Positions 34,946-44,668 are shown, counted from the stretch's first letter. The stretch is DNA of 64,000 bases from Rhodobacteraceae bacterium EL53 (GCA_900313015.1 OMPR01000016.1:1-64000), one strand, 5' to 3'. Made by a program: numbers and translations. The notes: generated by a model from the sequence alone, not told the origin.

Positions 34946-35284
34946 CTATTTTGCAGAGAATTCGTCAAAACATTCCAACGCTTTGGCGGCATACATCATC
35001 GAAGGTCCACCGCCCATCTGGATGCTCATGGCAAGCACATCAGACAGCTCTTCGCGGGTGGCATTAGCTTTTACCAAAGCTTCGACATGCAAGGAAATGC
35101 AGGGTTCGCACCGCGATGCGATGGAAATACCCAGAGCCACAAATTCCTTGGTTTTGAAGTCTAGCTTGCCGCCTTCTTTGACCGTTTTACCAAGGACGCC
35201 AAAGGCACGGGCGGTTTCGGGAATTGCGCTGTTAAGATTCCGCAACCCCAAACGGGTTTGTGAGATTTTTTCGTTCCAAGACAT
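34946..35284 (-). CDS. AhpD-like carboxymuconolactone decarboxylase family protein
   Basis: A 112-residue all-helical protein of the CMD/AhpD family. It carries the redox pair CEPC in ASRCEPCISLHVEAL, with the downstream His that completes the AhpD proton relay. AhpD-type proteins reduce peroxides through a thiol partner; the fold also includes gamma-carboxymuconolactone decarboxylase, which lacks this CxxC. Single gene, convergent to the dehydrogenase gene. No partner peroxiredoxin is seen nearby. Confidence 0.85.
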   Translation of the reverse strand: MSWNEKISQTRLGLRNLNSAIPETARAFGVLGKTVKEGGKLDFKTKEFVALGISIASRCEPCISLHVEALVKANATREELSDVLAMSIQMGGGPSMMYAAKALECFDEFSAK

Positions 35285-35359
35285 CTAGGCGCCCTTATGT
35301 CGATACATCTTAATTTTCTGATGTATCCAACCTTTGCCCAAGTGTGACATTGATCTTGA

Positions 35360-36013
35360 TCAGATGGATGGCTTTTCTGCCACCAAAGCCAAATTGTTGG
35401 CGGGCATTTCGATGACCTCGGCCATGTCCAATCCCGCGCCCTGCAGCAGATCCATAACGTCGAAATCGTCCTTGTATCCGATCTCAGGGTCCTGTTCGAC
35501 CAACGATGCGTGAAAGGCCTTGTCGCCGTCACTGATCAGGTCGCCACTCCTTAGGAACGGTCCATATAGAACCACACGGCCACCGGGGTTCAAAGCGGGG
35601 GCAATTTGCGAAATCAGGCGTTCCGTTTCCGGCGTACTGATCAGGTGCAATAGGTTGATCAGAACGATCAGATCTTGCCCCCCATGTTGTGCACCCCAAT
35701 CCGGTGTTGTGGCATCAAGCGCCACGGCCGGGGCGACATTGTCGACCCCTGCAGCATAGGCATCAATGCTGGCACGCCTAACCGCGTCTATTTCACTGGG
35801 TTGCCATTGGAACCTCGGCAGTTGAGCGGCAAAGGCAACGATGTGCTGTCCGGTGCCGCTTGCCAATTCCAGCGCGCGTGCTCCTGACGGGGCCACTTGA
35901 TCCAGCAAGGCGCATAAGGCCTGTACATTTCTGCTTGCGGCGGGCGCGACGAGCTTTGCCCCCTCGGCTGGGGTGGCAATGCTGGCGGTTTTCGGGGGAA
36001 CTCTGCCAGACAT
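35360..36013 (-). CDS. DUF938 SAM-dependent methyltransferase-like protein
   Basis: A 217-residue Rossmann-fold protein of the DUF938 family. The SAM-binding segment is ALELASGTGQHIVAFAAQLP, followed by WQPSEID and LINLLHLI. The substrate is unknown. The open frame runs back to 36151 inside the preceding gene, but the ATG at 36013 shares one base with that gene's TGA (TGATG), so coupling fixes the start. It is the last gene of a three-gene minus-strand operon with an amino-acid-oxidase-like flavoprotein and an aldo-keto reductase. Confidence 0.85.
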   Translation of the reverse strand: MSGRVPPKTASIATPAEGAKLVAPAASRNVQALCALLDQVAPSGARALELASGTGQHIVAFAAQLPRFQWQPSEIDAVRRASIDAYAAGVDNVAPAVALDATTPDWGAQHGGQDLIVLINLLHLISTPETERLISQIAPALNPGGRVVLYGPFLRSGDLISDGDKAFHASLVEQDPEIGYKDDFDVMDLLQGAGLDMAEVIEMPANNLALVAEKPSI

Positions 36014-37083
36014 CAGCGCAACCGATCCGGGCGCAACGCGGACACAGCTTCGGCCTCTAGCTCTGGATGCGTCCCGGAAACCAGATCTGCTATCAATTGA
36101 GACGCTGCAGGGGCGGTCAAAAACCCATAACCACCTTGGGCGGCACACCAAATGAACGAAGGCGTGTCCGGGTCCGGCCCCAAGACCAATGTTCGATCCG
36201 GGGCAAAGCTGCGCAAGCCGGCCCAGTTGCTTTCGACACGCGTCACGGGTTCGGTGACCCAGTGTTCATAGCGCGCCAACCCTTCGGCAAGAACCATGTC
36301 ATCTGTATAGGCATCGTGGGGATCCACGGGGTCTTCTTCCGCAGGAGAGACGAGCAAACTGCCTGCATCGGGCTTAGCGTACCACGTTTCCCCAACCCCC
36401 ATCAGCATTGGCCAAGTTCGCACATCCAACCCACCGGGAGCGGGAATGCGGACCATAGATCGGCGGCAGGGGGTCAATCCGATGGGATCAATTTCGGCCA
36501 TAGTCGCGACCACATCTGCCCACGCACCTGCAGCGTTGACCACATTGCGCGCTTCAAAGGTTTCTTTCGCAGTAACACGCCAGAATTGGTCGTGCTGGAT
36601 CTCTGTAACCTGTTGTTTGGTCAGAACCTGCCCCCCGTTTGCCCGGATCACCTTGGCAAAATCCTGCATCATGCGATCCGTGTCGATATCCAACGCGTTT
36701 TCGTGATAGGCCGCATAGGCCACGACATCGGGGTTTAGCACCGGGAAATGTTCCATCGCGGCCTCAACTGAGATCGCGGACATTCCTAATTCAATCGCAT
36801 CCGCCTCGAAGCCCGGTTTTTCATCGGCACCTGCGATCAGCATCAGGCCCCGCGGTGTAAGGTAGCCACCGTGGGCGCTGACGAAATAATCCGCACTTGC
36901 CCGGCTCAACGCGACTGTAGGACCAGAGCCATAATTGGCCTCGAAAAGGGCGGCTGAGCGTCCTGAGGAGTGATAACCAAGCGCGTCCTCGCCTTCCAAT
37001 ACGGTGACGATTCCCATGGTGGACAGACGCGCACCCGCGCTCAGGCCGGCGATGCCCCCACCTATTACGAGAAAATCAATCAT
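36013..37083 (-). CDS. DAO-family FAD-dependent oxidoreductase
   Basis: A 356-residue flavoprotein of the D-amino acid oxidase/glycine oxidase superfamily. It starts MIDFLVIGGGIAGLSAGARL (GxGxxG) and has the usual later blocks NAAGAWAD and GPDPDTPSFIWCAAQGGYG near the C-terminus, which close over the flavin. It should oxidise an amine or amino acid; the exact substrate is unknown. Cytoplasmic. Its ATG overlaps the stop of the aldo-keto reductase gene (ATGA at 37080-37083), and its stop overlaps the DUF938 start, so the three genes are co-translated. Confidence 0.85.
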   Translation of the reverse strand: MIDFLVIGGGIAGLSAGARLSTMGIVTVLEGEDALGYHSSGRSAALFEANYGSGPTVALSRASADYFVSAHGGYLTPRGLMLIAGADEKPGFEADAIELGMSAISVEAAMEHFPVLNPDVVAYAAYHENALDIDTDRMMQDFAKVIRANGGQVLTKQQVTEIQHDQFWRVTAKETFEARNVVNAAGAWADVVATMAEIDPIGLTPCRRSMVRIPAPGGLDVRTWPMLMGVGETWYAKPDAGSLLVSPAEEDPVDPHDAYTDDMVLAEGLARYEHWVTEPVTRVESNWAGLRSFAPDRTLVLGPDPDTPSFIWCAAQGGYGFLTAPAASQLIADLVSGTHPELEAEAVSALRPDRLR

Positions 37084-38018
37084 AGCTGTTCCTCTATACG
37101 GTCCGTTGCCGGGGCAGGGGGCGGGCTGAGCGTAGACATCCGGTCATACAGCTCGGATGGCATGTCAAAATCCAATGCGGCCAATGACGGGATCAACTGT
37201 TCAGCGGTGCGCGCCGAAATGATCGGTATCGGGGAAAACGGGCTGGCAGCGACCCATGCAACGGCCAACGTCGCGGGGGAAACACCCACTTCGTCCGCAA
37301 GCTGGCCGAGCGCGCGCGCGGTTTCGGGCATCCAGCCCAAACCATATCGCGCCGCATAACGTTGATCTTCGCTCAGCCGCCCTGTGCCACCTTTCGTATA
37401 TTTCCCGGTCAGCATCCCTCCGCCAAGCGGGGAGTAAGGGGCTACGGCGATCCCTTGATCGACGCACATGGGCAGGATCTCAACCTCGGCCTGACGTTTG
37501 ATCAGGTTGTACATGGGCTGCAGAATGTCGATTGTCAGATCGAACTGCGCGGCAACGGAAACGGTCTTCATCACCTGCCACGCAGCGGCATTGGAAAGAC
37601 CGATATACCGGATCTGCCCGGCTTGTTTCATCTCGGCCAAACACCCAAGGCTTTCGTGCAGGTCAACGTCGGTATCAAAACGATGCAAATACAGGATGTC
37701 GATCATATCCTGCCCAAGCCGCTGCCGAGAAACGTCAAACTGCGCGCGGAGGTTTTGCGCACCAGCACCGCCGCTATAGCCAACCTTGGACGCGACCAAA
37801 ATTGCCTCTCGTTCAGACCGGATCATGTCCCCAAGCAGCGTCTCAGACGCGCCATCCGTATAGACATGGGCCGTGTCGAAATGTGTCACGCCCGCAACCC
37901 TACAGGCATCGAACATGGCCCGGGATTGAGTGACGTCTGCCTTGCCACCAAATTGCATGGCGCCAAAGGCAAAGGTGCTGGCGGGGGTGCCATCAAGGCT
38001 GATCAGGGTCTGTGTCAT
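37080..38018 (-). CDS. Aldo/keto reductase
   Basis: A 312-residue TIM-barrel NADPH-dependent oxidoreductase. The catalytic tetrad is visible: Asp and Tyr in HFDTAHVYTDG, Lys in VASKVGY and His in DILYLHRFD. Substrates of such enzymes are usually aldehydes or ketones; nothing in the sequence narrows this. The open frame extends to 38126, but the ATG at 38018 begins the conserved region just before the FGAMQFGG motif and gives the family length. First gene of the operon with the DAO-type flavoprotein and DUF938 protein. Confidence 0.85.
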   Translation of the reverse strand: MTQTLISLDGTPASTFAFGAMQFGGKADVTQSRAMFDACRVAGVTHFDTAHVYTDGASETLLGDMIRSEREAILVASKVGYSGGAGAQNLRAQFDVSRQRLGQDMIDILYLHRFDTDVDLHESLGCLAEMKQAGQIRYIGLSNAAAWQVMKTVSVAAQFDLTIDILQPMYNLIKRQAEVEILPMCVDQGIAVAPYSPLGGGMLTGKYTKGGTGRLSEDQRYAARYGLGWMPETARALGQLADEVGVSPATLAVAWVAASPFSPIPIISARTAEQLIPSLAALDFDMPSELYDRMSTLSPPPAPATDRIEEQL

Positions 38019-38148
38019 CCCCAGACAATTACACGGAGATTGCCCATCTGAAAGCCCCCAAAAATCCCTTTTTTCAACATCTTGCACCGCAGCCCGCAAT
38101 AAGGACATACTAGGCGCAAATTTCATTCACTGTCATAAGGAGCTTACC

Positions 38149-38577
38149 TTGGACAACCCCGCATTACATCCGATGGCCACAGGGCATATCCCAGATTACG
38201 TGGTCGCCGCTGATGGCAGCGACTACCTGTTTACATTCATGGTATTTTTTACTCTTGGTCTGATCCTGTTGCTTGGCATCGGATATTTCACACTGCATTC
38301 AATTCCTGAAAAAATGGCCCACGCCTCCAACCATTCTCAGTTTCAGATTGTGGGCATTCTGGCCCTGCTGGCGCTGTTCACTCACAACAATGTATTCTGG
38401 GTGATGGCGATCGTGATCGCAGGGTTCCGTTTCCCTGACTACCTGACGCCAATGGAATCTATTGCTCAATCCTTATCGCGATTGCCCGGCTTAAAGAGCC
38501 TTGAGCCTGAAATTGATGGGGCTGCGCCGTCCGAGCCTGAACCCACGGTCGTTCCAACTCCAGAAAAGGAGGGCTAG
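38149..38577 (+). CDS. DUF3302-like small membrane protein, partner of HlyD-type protein
   Basis: A 142-residue protein with two membrane helices: LFTFMVFFTLGLILLLGIGY (about residues 25-45) and ILALLALFTHNNVFWVMAIVIAG (about 65-87). The loop LHSIPEKMAHASNH resembles the DUF3302 family (E. coli YiaW/YibI), which is always paired with an HlyD-family gene. The TTG at 38149 is chosen because AAGGAG lies 6 bases upstream; an ATG at 38173 is an alternative. The stop is 3 bases before the next gene. The C-terminal tail is rich in Pro and Glu. Confidence 0.7.
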   Translation: MDNPALHPMATGHIPDYVVAADGSDYLFTFMVFFTLGLILLLGIGYFTLHSIPEKMAHASNHSQFQIVGILALLALFTHNNVFWVMAIVIAGFRFPDYLTPMESIAQSLSRLPGLKSLEPEIDGAAPSEPEPTVVPTPEKEG

Positions 38578-38580
38578 GCT

Positions 38581-39819
38581 GTGCTTGAGACACTAATTTG
38601 TGCGCTGTTTACTATCCTGCCCGACTATTTGTTCCGACGGTACGTGCAAGGCAAACGCATAGGACATGAGCTGACTTTGTTTTCCATGTGGTATGAGCTG
38701 CGGTATGGTCTGACGAGCTGTGCGATCGCTGCGATTTCGGTAATCACGGTTCTATTTTATTTCCACCCTGCGACAAGCACGGTTTCGTCGTACTATCGGA
38801 CGCTGACGATCCTGCCACAATTTGGTGGGCGCGTGTCCGAGGTCTTTGTTGAGAACAACCAAAAGATCAAAGCAGGCGACAAAATATTCCGTCTGGACGC
38901 CGTATCACAACAAGCAACTGTACAAGCTGCCAAAGCAGCAATTACCGAGGTCGACGCCTCGGTCAAAGTTGCGCAAACTGATCTGGCTGCGGCCAGGGCA
39001 GGGATCGTTCAGGCCAATGCTGCTCTTACCCAATCGAACGAAGATTTGGCGCGTAACCAAACCTTGCTGGCGCGCGGTTCAAGTGCTGTGAAATTGACTG
39101 AAATTGAGCGCCTACAAAACCTTGTGCATGAGCGCGAAGCATTGGTTGAAGCCGCCGAAGCCCAATTTGCGTCCGTCAATGAACGGATTGAGGTGGTGAT
39201 CCCGGCACAACGCGACAGCGCCGAGGCTCAGTTGGCACAGGCACAGGCCGAGTTGGACAAAACACTGATCGTGGCAGGTGTTGACGGGACCATCGAACAG
39301 CTCAGCCTGCAAGTGGGCGATTATGTTAGTCCGGTCTTGCGCCCAGCGGGCATTCTTGTGCCTGACAGCACAGGGCACAAACGGTTCCAAGCAGGGTTTA
39401 ATCAGATGGGTGCTCAGGTTATCAAGCCCGGCATGGTGGCAGAAATCGGATGTATGACTCAGCCCTTCACCGTTTATCCAATGGTAGTTGTGGCCGTGCA
39501 AGATGTGATTGCATCAGGGCAACTACGGCCTTCGGATAAGATCTTCGATCCTCAGTTCAATCAAGTCCCCGGAAGCGTCGTCGTGATGATGGAGGCGCTT
39601 TATGCTGATCAGGCTCCGGATCTGCCGCCGGGCAGCAATTGCTTGGCCAATGTCTACACCAACAACCACGACCAGCTTGAACATGATAAGGATCTGTCGA
39701 CTGGCAAGCGCATCTTCTTACATGTGGTTGATACCATCGGCGTTGTTCACGCGGCGGGGTTGCGTCTGCGGATGATCTTGATGCCTGTTCAGACATTGGT
39801 GTTCTCTGGCGGGCACTGA
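38581..39819 (+). CDS. HlyD-family membrane fusion protein
   Basis: A 412-residue periplasmic adaptor. It has one N-terminal helix (about residues 45-62), a lipoyl half (PQFGGRVSEVFVENNQKIKAGDKIFRLD split around the hairpin), a coiled-coil hairpin (about 115-215, rich in Gln/Ala/Glu), and the second half DGTIEQLSLQVGDYV. It follows the DUF3302-like gene, as in the E. coli YiaWV and YibIH pairs, and probably works with it in export of an unknown compound. GTG start preceded by GGAGGGC. It is not next to an ABC exporter, so a role in RTX export is doubtful. Confidence 0.82.
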   Translation: MLETLICALFTILPDYLFRRYVQGKRIGHELTLFSMWYELRYGLTSCAIAAISVITVLFYFHPATSTVSSYYRTLTILPQFGGRVSEVFVENNQKIKAGDKIFRLDAVSQQATVQAAKAAITEVDASVKVAQTDLAAARAGIVQANAALTQSNEDLARNQTLLARGSSAVKLTEIERLQNLVHEREALVEAAEAQFASVNERIEVVIPAQRDSAEAQLAQAQAELDKTLIVAGVDGTIEQLSLQVGDYVSPVLRPAGILVPDSTGHKRFQAGFNQMGAQVIKPGMVAEIGCMTQPFTVYPMVVVAVQDVIASGQLRPSDKIFDPQFNQVPGSVVVMMEALYADQAPDLPPGSNCLANVYTNNHDQLEHDKDLSTGKRIFLHVVDTIGVVHAAGLRLRMILMPVQTLVFSGGH

Positions 39820-39840
39820 TCCAAGGTTGTTTCAAGGCGA

Positions 39841-39873
39841 AGGCCCGCCAGATCAGGCGGGCCTTTGTTGTTT
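39841..39873 (+). terminator. Rho-independent terminator after HlyD gene
   Basis: AGGCCCGCC-AGATC-AGGCGGGCCT is a nearly perfect hairpin followed by TTGTTGTTTC. Confidence 0.88.
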
Positions 39874-39900
39874 CAACCTTTATCAATATCGGAACCCTCA

Positions 39901-39926
39901 AAAAAAGGCCCCGCATCGCTGCGAGG
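39901..39926 (-). terminator. Rho-independent terminator of the purine operon
   Basis: On the minus strand GGCCTCGCAGCGATGCGGGGCC forms a hairpin followed by six T. It lies 28 bases past the stop of the BMP-family gene and ends the xdh/ABC operon. Confidence 0.85.
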
Positions 39927-39953
39927 CCTTCGTTCTTTTTCTGAGTGATCCGC

Positions 39954-41027
39954 TTACTGCGGGATGTCGCCTTCGATGCCTTCAACATAGAAGTTCATGC
40001 CAGCCAGTGTACCGTCATCAGCGGTTTCACCGTCACCCAACCAGGCGCTGCCGTCCTGCTTGGTGATGGGGCCTGTGAAGGCATGATAGCTGCCATCGGC
40101 CAGTGCGGCTTTCAGCGCCAGCGCTTCTTTTTTGACGTCGGCAGGAACCGCGTCCGAGATTTCACCGATGCCAACCATGCCGGCGCCAATACCGTCCCAT
40201 GTGCTGGTCGAGGTCCAGCTGCCGTCCATGACCGCAGCAGTCCGCGCGATGTAGTAAGGCGCCCAGTCATCAATGATCGAGCTGACGCGTGGCATGGGGC
40301 CATACTCGCTCATGTCAGAGGCCTGACCAAAGGTAATCACGTTGCCTGCAGCCTGTGCCGCGGCCTGTGGGGCGGTTGAATCGGTGTGCTGCAGGATCAC
40401 GTCTGCGCCCTGTTCAATCAGAACCTTGGCTGCATCGGCTTCTTTCGCAGGGTCAAACCATGTGAAGGCCCAGATGATTTTGAACTGAACGTCGGGGTTG
40501 ACCTTCTTGGCGTGGATGTAGGCCGAGTTGATGCCACGCACAACTTCGGGGATCGGGAACGAGCCGATGTAACCCACGATGTTGGACTTGGTCATGCGAC
40601 CCGCGATGGTGCCCTGAACGGCGCGACCCTCATAAAAACGTGCGGAATAAACCGACACGTTGTCCGCCTGCTTGTAGCCGGTCGCGTGTTCGAATTTCAC
40701 ATTGGGGAATTTCTTGGCGACGTTGATGGTCGGATCCATGTAGCCAAACGAGGTGGTGAAAATCAGATCCGCACCGTCCAGCGCCATCTGAGTCATCACG
40801 CGCTCGGAATCGGGGCCCTCGGCAACGTTTTCAACAAACACGGTTTCGACTTTATCGCCGAATTCCTTTTCTACAGCCAAACGGCCTTTGTTGTGCTCAT
40901 AGGTCCAGCCGCCGTCGCCGACGGGGCCAACATAGACAAAGCCCACTTTGGTTTTGTCTTCGGCAACTGCCGCAGTTGCAAGGCCAAGGCCCAGTGCAGC
41001 TGTCGCAAGAAGTGAAGTTAATTTCAT
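39954..41027 (-). CDS. BMP-family (PnrA-like) ABC transporter substrate-binding protein
   Basis: A 357-residue periplasmic binding protein with signal peptide (MKLTSLLATAALGLGLATAAVA). It has the BMP/Med pattern: VGFVYVGPVGDGGWTYEHN, GADLIFTTSFGYMDPT and GYIGSFPIPEVVRGINS. Members bind purine nucleosides or bases and feed NupPQ-type permeases. Last gene of a run beginning with xanthine dehydrogenase genes, so purines are the likely ligands. A promoter or processing site may lie in the 66-base gap upstream, as binding proteins are often made in excess. Confidence 0.92.
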   Translation of the reverse strand: MKLTSLLATAALGLGLATAAVAEDKTKVGFVYVGPVGDGGWTYEHNKGRLAVEKEFGDKVETVFVENVAEGPDSERVMTQMALDGADLIFTTSFGYMDPTINVAKKFPNVKFEHATGYKQADNVSVYSARFYEGRAVQGTIAGRMTKSNIVGYIGSFPIPEVVRGINSAYIHAKKVNPDVQFKIIWAFTWFDPAKEADAAKVLIEQGADVILQHTDSTAPQAAAQAAGNVITFGQASDMSEYGPMPRVSSIIDDWAPYYIARTAAVMDGSWTSTSTWDGIGAGMVGIGEISDAVPADVKKEALALKAALADGSYHAFTGPITKQDGSAWLGDGETADDGTLAGMNFYVEGIEGDIPQ

Positions 41028-41093
41028 TAGGTTACTCCCCAGGTTGGTTTCGTATGCCCCCTTGAACGGGGGGCTTGGTTTAAAGTGCTACCC

Positions 41094-42014
41094 TTAGTGG
41101 GTGGCGTGGAAAATTCGGCCCAGTGACGCAGGCGCGCGGCTTTTGTCTGCCGAAAGGATCACCAACACAAGGATCGTGATCAGATAAGGCGACATTGCCA
41201 GATACTCGACCGGAATGGCAACGCCTGCGGCCTGCAGATTAAGCTGCACAACTGTAACACCGCCGAAAAGATAGGCACCCAGCAAAGCGCGCCATGGTTT
41301 CCAACTGGCAAACACCACCAGTGCCAGTGCGATCCAGCCAACCCCGGCGGTCATGCCCTCGGTCCATTGAGGCACGCGGATCAAGCTGATGTAAGCCCCG
41401 CCCAAACCGGCACAAGCGCCCCCAAACATGATGGCCATGATGCGGATGCGCACGACTTTGTATCCCAGTGCGTGCGCGGCGTCGTGGTTTTCACCCACGG
41501 CCCGCAAAACCAGTCCCATGCGAGTGTATTTCAACATTGCCCACACGGCGGCGGTCAGTGCGATGCCGAGGTACAACACCGGATCATGTCCAAATAAGAT
41601 TGGTCCAATAACCGGCAGATCGGTCAAGACGGGAATATTCAGCTTGTCCATTTGTGGCGGTTTGACTCCCACATACCCCTGACCCATCAGCGAACTGAAC
41701 CCAAGCCCGAATAACGTCAACGCCAGACCAGAGGCCACCTGATTGGCCAGCGCCACTTGCGTGAGCAGCACAAACAGCAACGACAGAACTGCCCCACCAA
41801 TGGCTGCGGCGAGAAAGCCCAGCCAAGGCGATCCGGTTTCGACAGAAATCGCGAAACCGCTGATCGCGCCAACGATCATCATGCCCTCGACACCAAGGTT
41901 CAGAACACCGGCTTTTTCCACCACCAATTCACCAATGGCTGCCAGCAGGATCGGAGTAGCTGCCACCATAAGCGAGGCGATCAGCAAAACGGGGTTAATT
42001 GCAGACAGGTCCAT
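41094..42014 (-). CDS. ABC transporter permease (nucleoside/purine type, NupQ-like)
   Basis: A 306-residue inner-membrane permease of the BPD_transp_2 type with about 8-10 hydrophobic segments. Motifs such as GELVVEKAGVLNLGVEGMM and RAVGENHDAAHALGYKV are typical of the YufQ/NupQ branch. It forms the channel together with the larger permease at 42014-43096; the two genes overlap by one base (TAATG). Confidence 0.92.
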   Translation of the reverse strand: MDLSAINPVLLIASLMVAATPILLAAIGELVVEKAGVLNLGVEGMMIVGAISGFAISVETGSPWLGFLAAAIGGAVLSLLFVLLTQVALANQVASGLALTLFGLGFSSLMGQGYVGVKPPQMDKLNIPVLTDLPVIGPILFGHDPVLYLGIALTAAVWAMLKYTRMGLVLRAVGENHDAAHALGYKVVRIRIMAIMFGGACAGLGGAYISLIRVPQWTEGMTAGVGWIALALVVFASWKPWRALLGAYLFGGVTVVQLNLQAAGVAIPVEYLAMSPYLITILVLVILSADKSRAPASLGRIFHATH

Positions 42015-43096
42015 TATGCGACCTCCTTCCGGGCCGCACGGATGCGGTAGTTGGTCAACAGATCAAGCGCGAGCAGGAAGAACAACAACATCCCCTGAAA
42101 TACCTGAATGGCCGAGGCTGGAAGCCCTAGTTTGGACTGTGCGATATCGCCGCCAATATAGGTCAACGCCATCACGCCCCCGGCCAGCAAAATCCCAACC
42201 GGATGCAGTCGCCCCAGAAAGGCGACAATAATTGCGGTAAAGCCATAGCCAACGTTGAAATCAATGGTGATCTGACCCGCTGGTCCAGCAACCTCGAACA
42301 AACCGGCCAACCCGGCCAACATGCCCGACGTGCCCAGACAGAACAGGATCAGGCGTGACGGGTGTACCCCGGCAAACTTAGCCGCGCGCGGGGCCTCGCC
42401 AGTCAGGCGGATGTGAAAGCCCAACATGTGACGGTTCAGCAAAACATAGGCAAAGATCACCGCGATCAGCGCCGCGACAACGCCCCAGTGCATCCCTGTT
42501 CCGGCGAACAGTTCGGCATTATGCGCGCTGTCATAGGATTGCAGGTTGCGCGAGCCGGGAAACCCATATCCTTGGGGGTTCTTCAACAATCCCAACGACA
42601 TGGACGCCAGCAATTGCTCGGCCACATAGACCAGCATGAGCGAGACCAAAATCTCGTTGGTGCCGAATTTCACCTTCAGCAAGGCCGGGATCATCGCCCA
42701 AAACCACCCGCCCAGTGCCCCGCCCATGATCATCAGAGGAAAGATGTACCACGCTTCCAGCGGGTAGAACGCAAGGCCCACACCCGCGCCGACAATGGCA
42801 CCCATGATGTACTGACCCTCGGCCCCGATGTTCCAGATCCCGGCTTTGAATCCCAGCGACAGTCCGATCGCGATCAACACCAAAGGCGCGCCTTTGATCA
42901 GCAATTGGGGCCGGTAATATGAGGCGTGCTCGCCAAACAACGGTTCCCAGAAAATTGTTTGAATGGCTTCAATAGGGTTTTTACCGAGGGCTGCGAACAA
43001 CACCCCGCCGAAAACCATGGTTGCCAGGACCGCAACGGCGGGCGTTGCCATCGACCATGCTTGTGATGGCTGTGGTCGTTTCTCCAGAACGATCAT
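42014..43096 (-). CDS. ABC transporter permease (nucleoside/purine type, NupP-like)
   Basis: A 360-residue permease of the YufP/NupP branch. It has a first helix at about residues 18-38 and the conserved GFKAGIWNIGAEGQYIMGAI segment; RLTGEAPRAAKFAGVHP is the coupling loop that contacts the ATPase. Partner of the NupQ-like permease. The gap to the ATPase gene upstream is 54 bases. Confidence 0.92.
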   Translation of the reverse strand: MIVLEKRPQPSQAWSMATPAVAVLATMVFGGVLFAALGKNPIEAIQTIFWEPLFGEHASYYRPQLLIKGAPLVLIAIGLSLGFKAGIWNIGAEGQYIMGAIVGAGVGLAFYPLEAWYIFPLMIMGGALGGWFWAMIPALLKVKFGTNEILVSLMLVYVAEQLLASMSLGLLKNPQGYGFPGSRNLQSYDSAHNAELFAGTGMHWGVVAALIAVIFAYVLLNRHMLGFHIRLTGEAPRAAKFAGVHPSRLILFCLGTSGMLAGLAGLFEVAGPAGQITIDFNVGYGFTAIIVAFLGRLHPVGILLAGGVMALTYIGGDIAQSKLGLPASAIQVFQGMLLFFLLALDLLTNYRIRAARKEVA

Positions 43097-43150
43097 GCGC
43101 TGGCTCTCCCGCTTGCGTGTTCTTCTTTGTGTGATGTCTGAGGGGCGGCC

Positions 43151-44668
43151 TTAAACATGTGCCACCTCCATTCCGTGTGCGCCGCCCATCATCAGACCGA
43201 TCTCTTCGACCGTCAGACCGGTGGTTTCGCGGGGTGCGCTCAGGCGGCCTTCGTTCAAGGCGGCGAAGCTGTCGGAAATCTCCATCAACTCATCCAGATC
43301 CTGACTGATGCAGACAATCGCGGCACCTTTGGCCGCCAGATCCAAAATCGCTTGTCGGATGGACGCCGCCGCTGCCGCATCGACACCCCAAGTGGGTTGG
43401 TTCACCACCAACACATCCGGGTCCTGCAATACCTCGCGACCAATCACGAACTTTTGCAGGTTCCCCCCCGAAAGCGACCGCGCCGCATTGTCCGGCCCCG
43501 GCGTGCGCACATCAAAGGCTTCGATGATCCGTTCAGCGAAATTCTGCGTCAGACCCCACTTGAGAAAACCGTTGCTTTCCAACCCTTCACGCACTGATCC
43601 AGTGAGCAGGGCGTTTTCCGTCAGGCTCATATCCGGCGCAGCCGCATGGCCCAAACGTTCCTCAGGCGCTGTTAACAGCCCCAATTTACGCCGTGCCGTT
43701 GGCCCCATTCGCCCAACAGGTTGCCCGTCCTTCTTAACCGCATCAGCAGCCGTCAGAATCTCTCCAGACAACACGCCCAGCAACTCATCCTGACCATTTC
43801 CCGCGACGCCACCAACACCCAGCACCTCGCCCTTGCGGACCACCAGATGCAGGTTTTTCAACGCCGTGCCAAATTCTGACGGGGACGGCACCGACAGGCC
43901 TGAAATATCCAACGCCACTTCGCCAAATTCGCGCCCTGACCGTTCCGGGGTCTGCAACGTTGATCCAACCATCAATTCGGCCATCTCTCGCGCGGACGTC
44001 TCAGCCGGGGTGCATTCCCCCACATTTTCGCCCAACCGCAGAATGGTCGCGTGGTCACACAGGGTCCGAATTTCCTCGAGCTTATGCGAAATATACAGGA
44101 TCGAGGTCCCCTCGGACCGCAACTTTTGCAACGTTTCAAACAAGATCTCGACCTCTTGCGGGGTCAGAACAGATGTGGGCTCATCCATGATCAACAGTTT
44201 GGGATCTTGCAACAGACAGCGAATGATCTCGACCCGCTGGCGTTCCCCTGCAGACAGATCCCCAACCGTACGAAACGGATCCAGTGGCAGGCCGTAATTC
44301 TCTGACACTTCGCGAATGCGCGCGGCCAGATCATTCATCGCAGGTGGGTTCTCCATGCCCAAGGCGATGTTCTCGGCCACATTCAGTGCATCAAACAGGG
44401 AAAAGTGTTGAAACACCATGGCGATCCCGTCTGCGCGTGCTGCACGCGGTTCCGCCGGTGCAAAGGGTTGGCCGCGCAGAAGCATGGTGCCGCTGTCGGG
44501 CTTGACCAACCCATAGATCATTTTCACCAAGGTGGATTTGCCCGCGCCGTTTTCCCCCAGCAAGGCATGCACTTCGCCTTCGCCGATATCGAACGACACG
44601 TTGTTGTTAGCGATTACTCCGGGATAGGCTTTGGTCAGCCCTTGCAGGCTCAAAAGAGGGGCTGTCAC
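43151..44668 (-). CDS. ABC transporter ATP-binding protein, duplicated ATPase (NupO-like)
   Basis: A 505-residue sugar/nucleoside-type ATPase with two nucleotide-binding domains in tandem. The first is complete: Walker A GENGAGKSTLVK, signature LSAGERQRVEI and Walker B LLIMDEPTS. The second has the shortened VAGNGQDELLG in place of Walker A and LSGGNLQKFVIGREV as signature; this degenerate second site is normal for the family. Energises import through the two permeases. Its ATG overlaps the xdhC stop (ATGA), which ties uptake to the xanthine dehydrogenase genes. Confidence 0.93.
   Translation of the reverse strand: MTAPLLSLQGLTKAYPGVIANNNVSFDIGEGEVHALLGENGAGKSTLVKMIYGLVKPDSGTMLLRGQPFAPAEPRAARADGIAMVFQHFSLFDALNVAENIALGMENPPAMNDLAARIREVSENYGLPLDPFRTVGDLSAGERQRVEIIRCLLQDPKLLIMDEPTSVLTPQEVEILFETLQKLRSEGTSILYISHKLEEIRTLCDHATILRLGENVGECTPAETSAREMAELMVGSTLQTPERSGREFGEVALDISGLSVPSPSEFGTALKNLHLVVRKGEVLGVGGVAGNGQDELLGVLSGEILTAADAVKKDGQPVGRMGPTARRKLGLLTAPEERLGHAAAPDMSLTENALLTGSVREGLESNGFLKWGLTQNFAERIIEAFDVRTPGPDNAARSLSGGNLQKFVIGREVLQDPDVLVVNQPTWGVDAAAAASIRQAILDLAAKGAAIVCISQDLDELMEISDSFAALNEGRLSAPRETTGLTVEEIGLMMGGAHGMEVAHV

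Noticed and set aside
38581-39819. HlyD-family gene as the exporter partner of the RTX protein
   Set aside because: It is 18 kb away, paired with a DUF3302-like gene rather than an ABC exporter ATPase, and ends in its own terminator.
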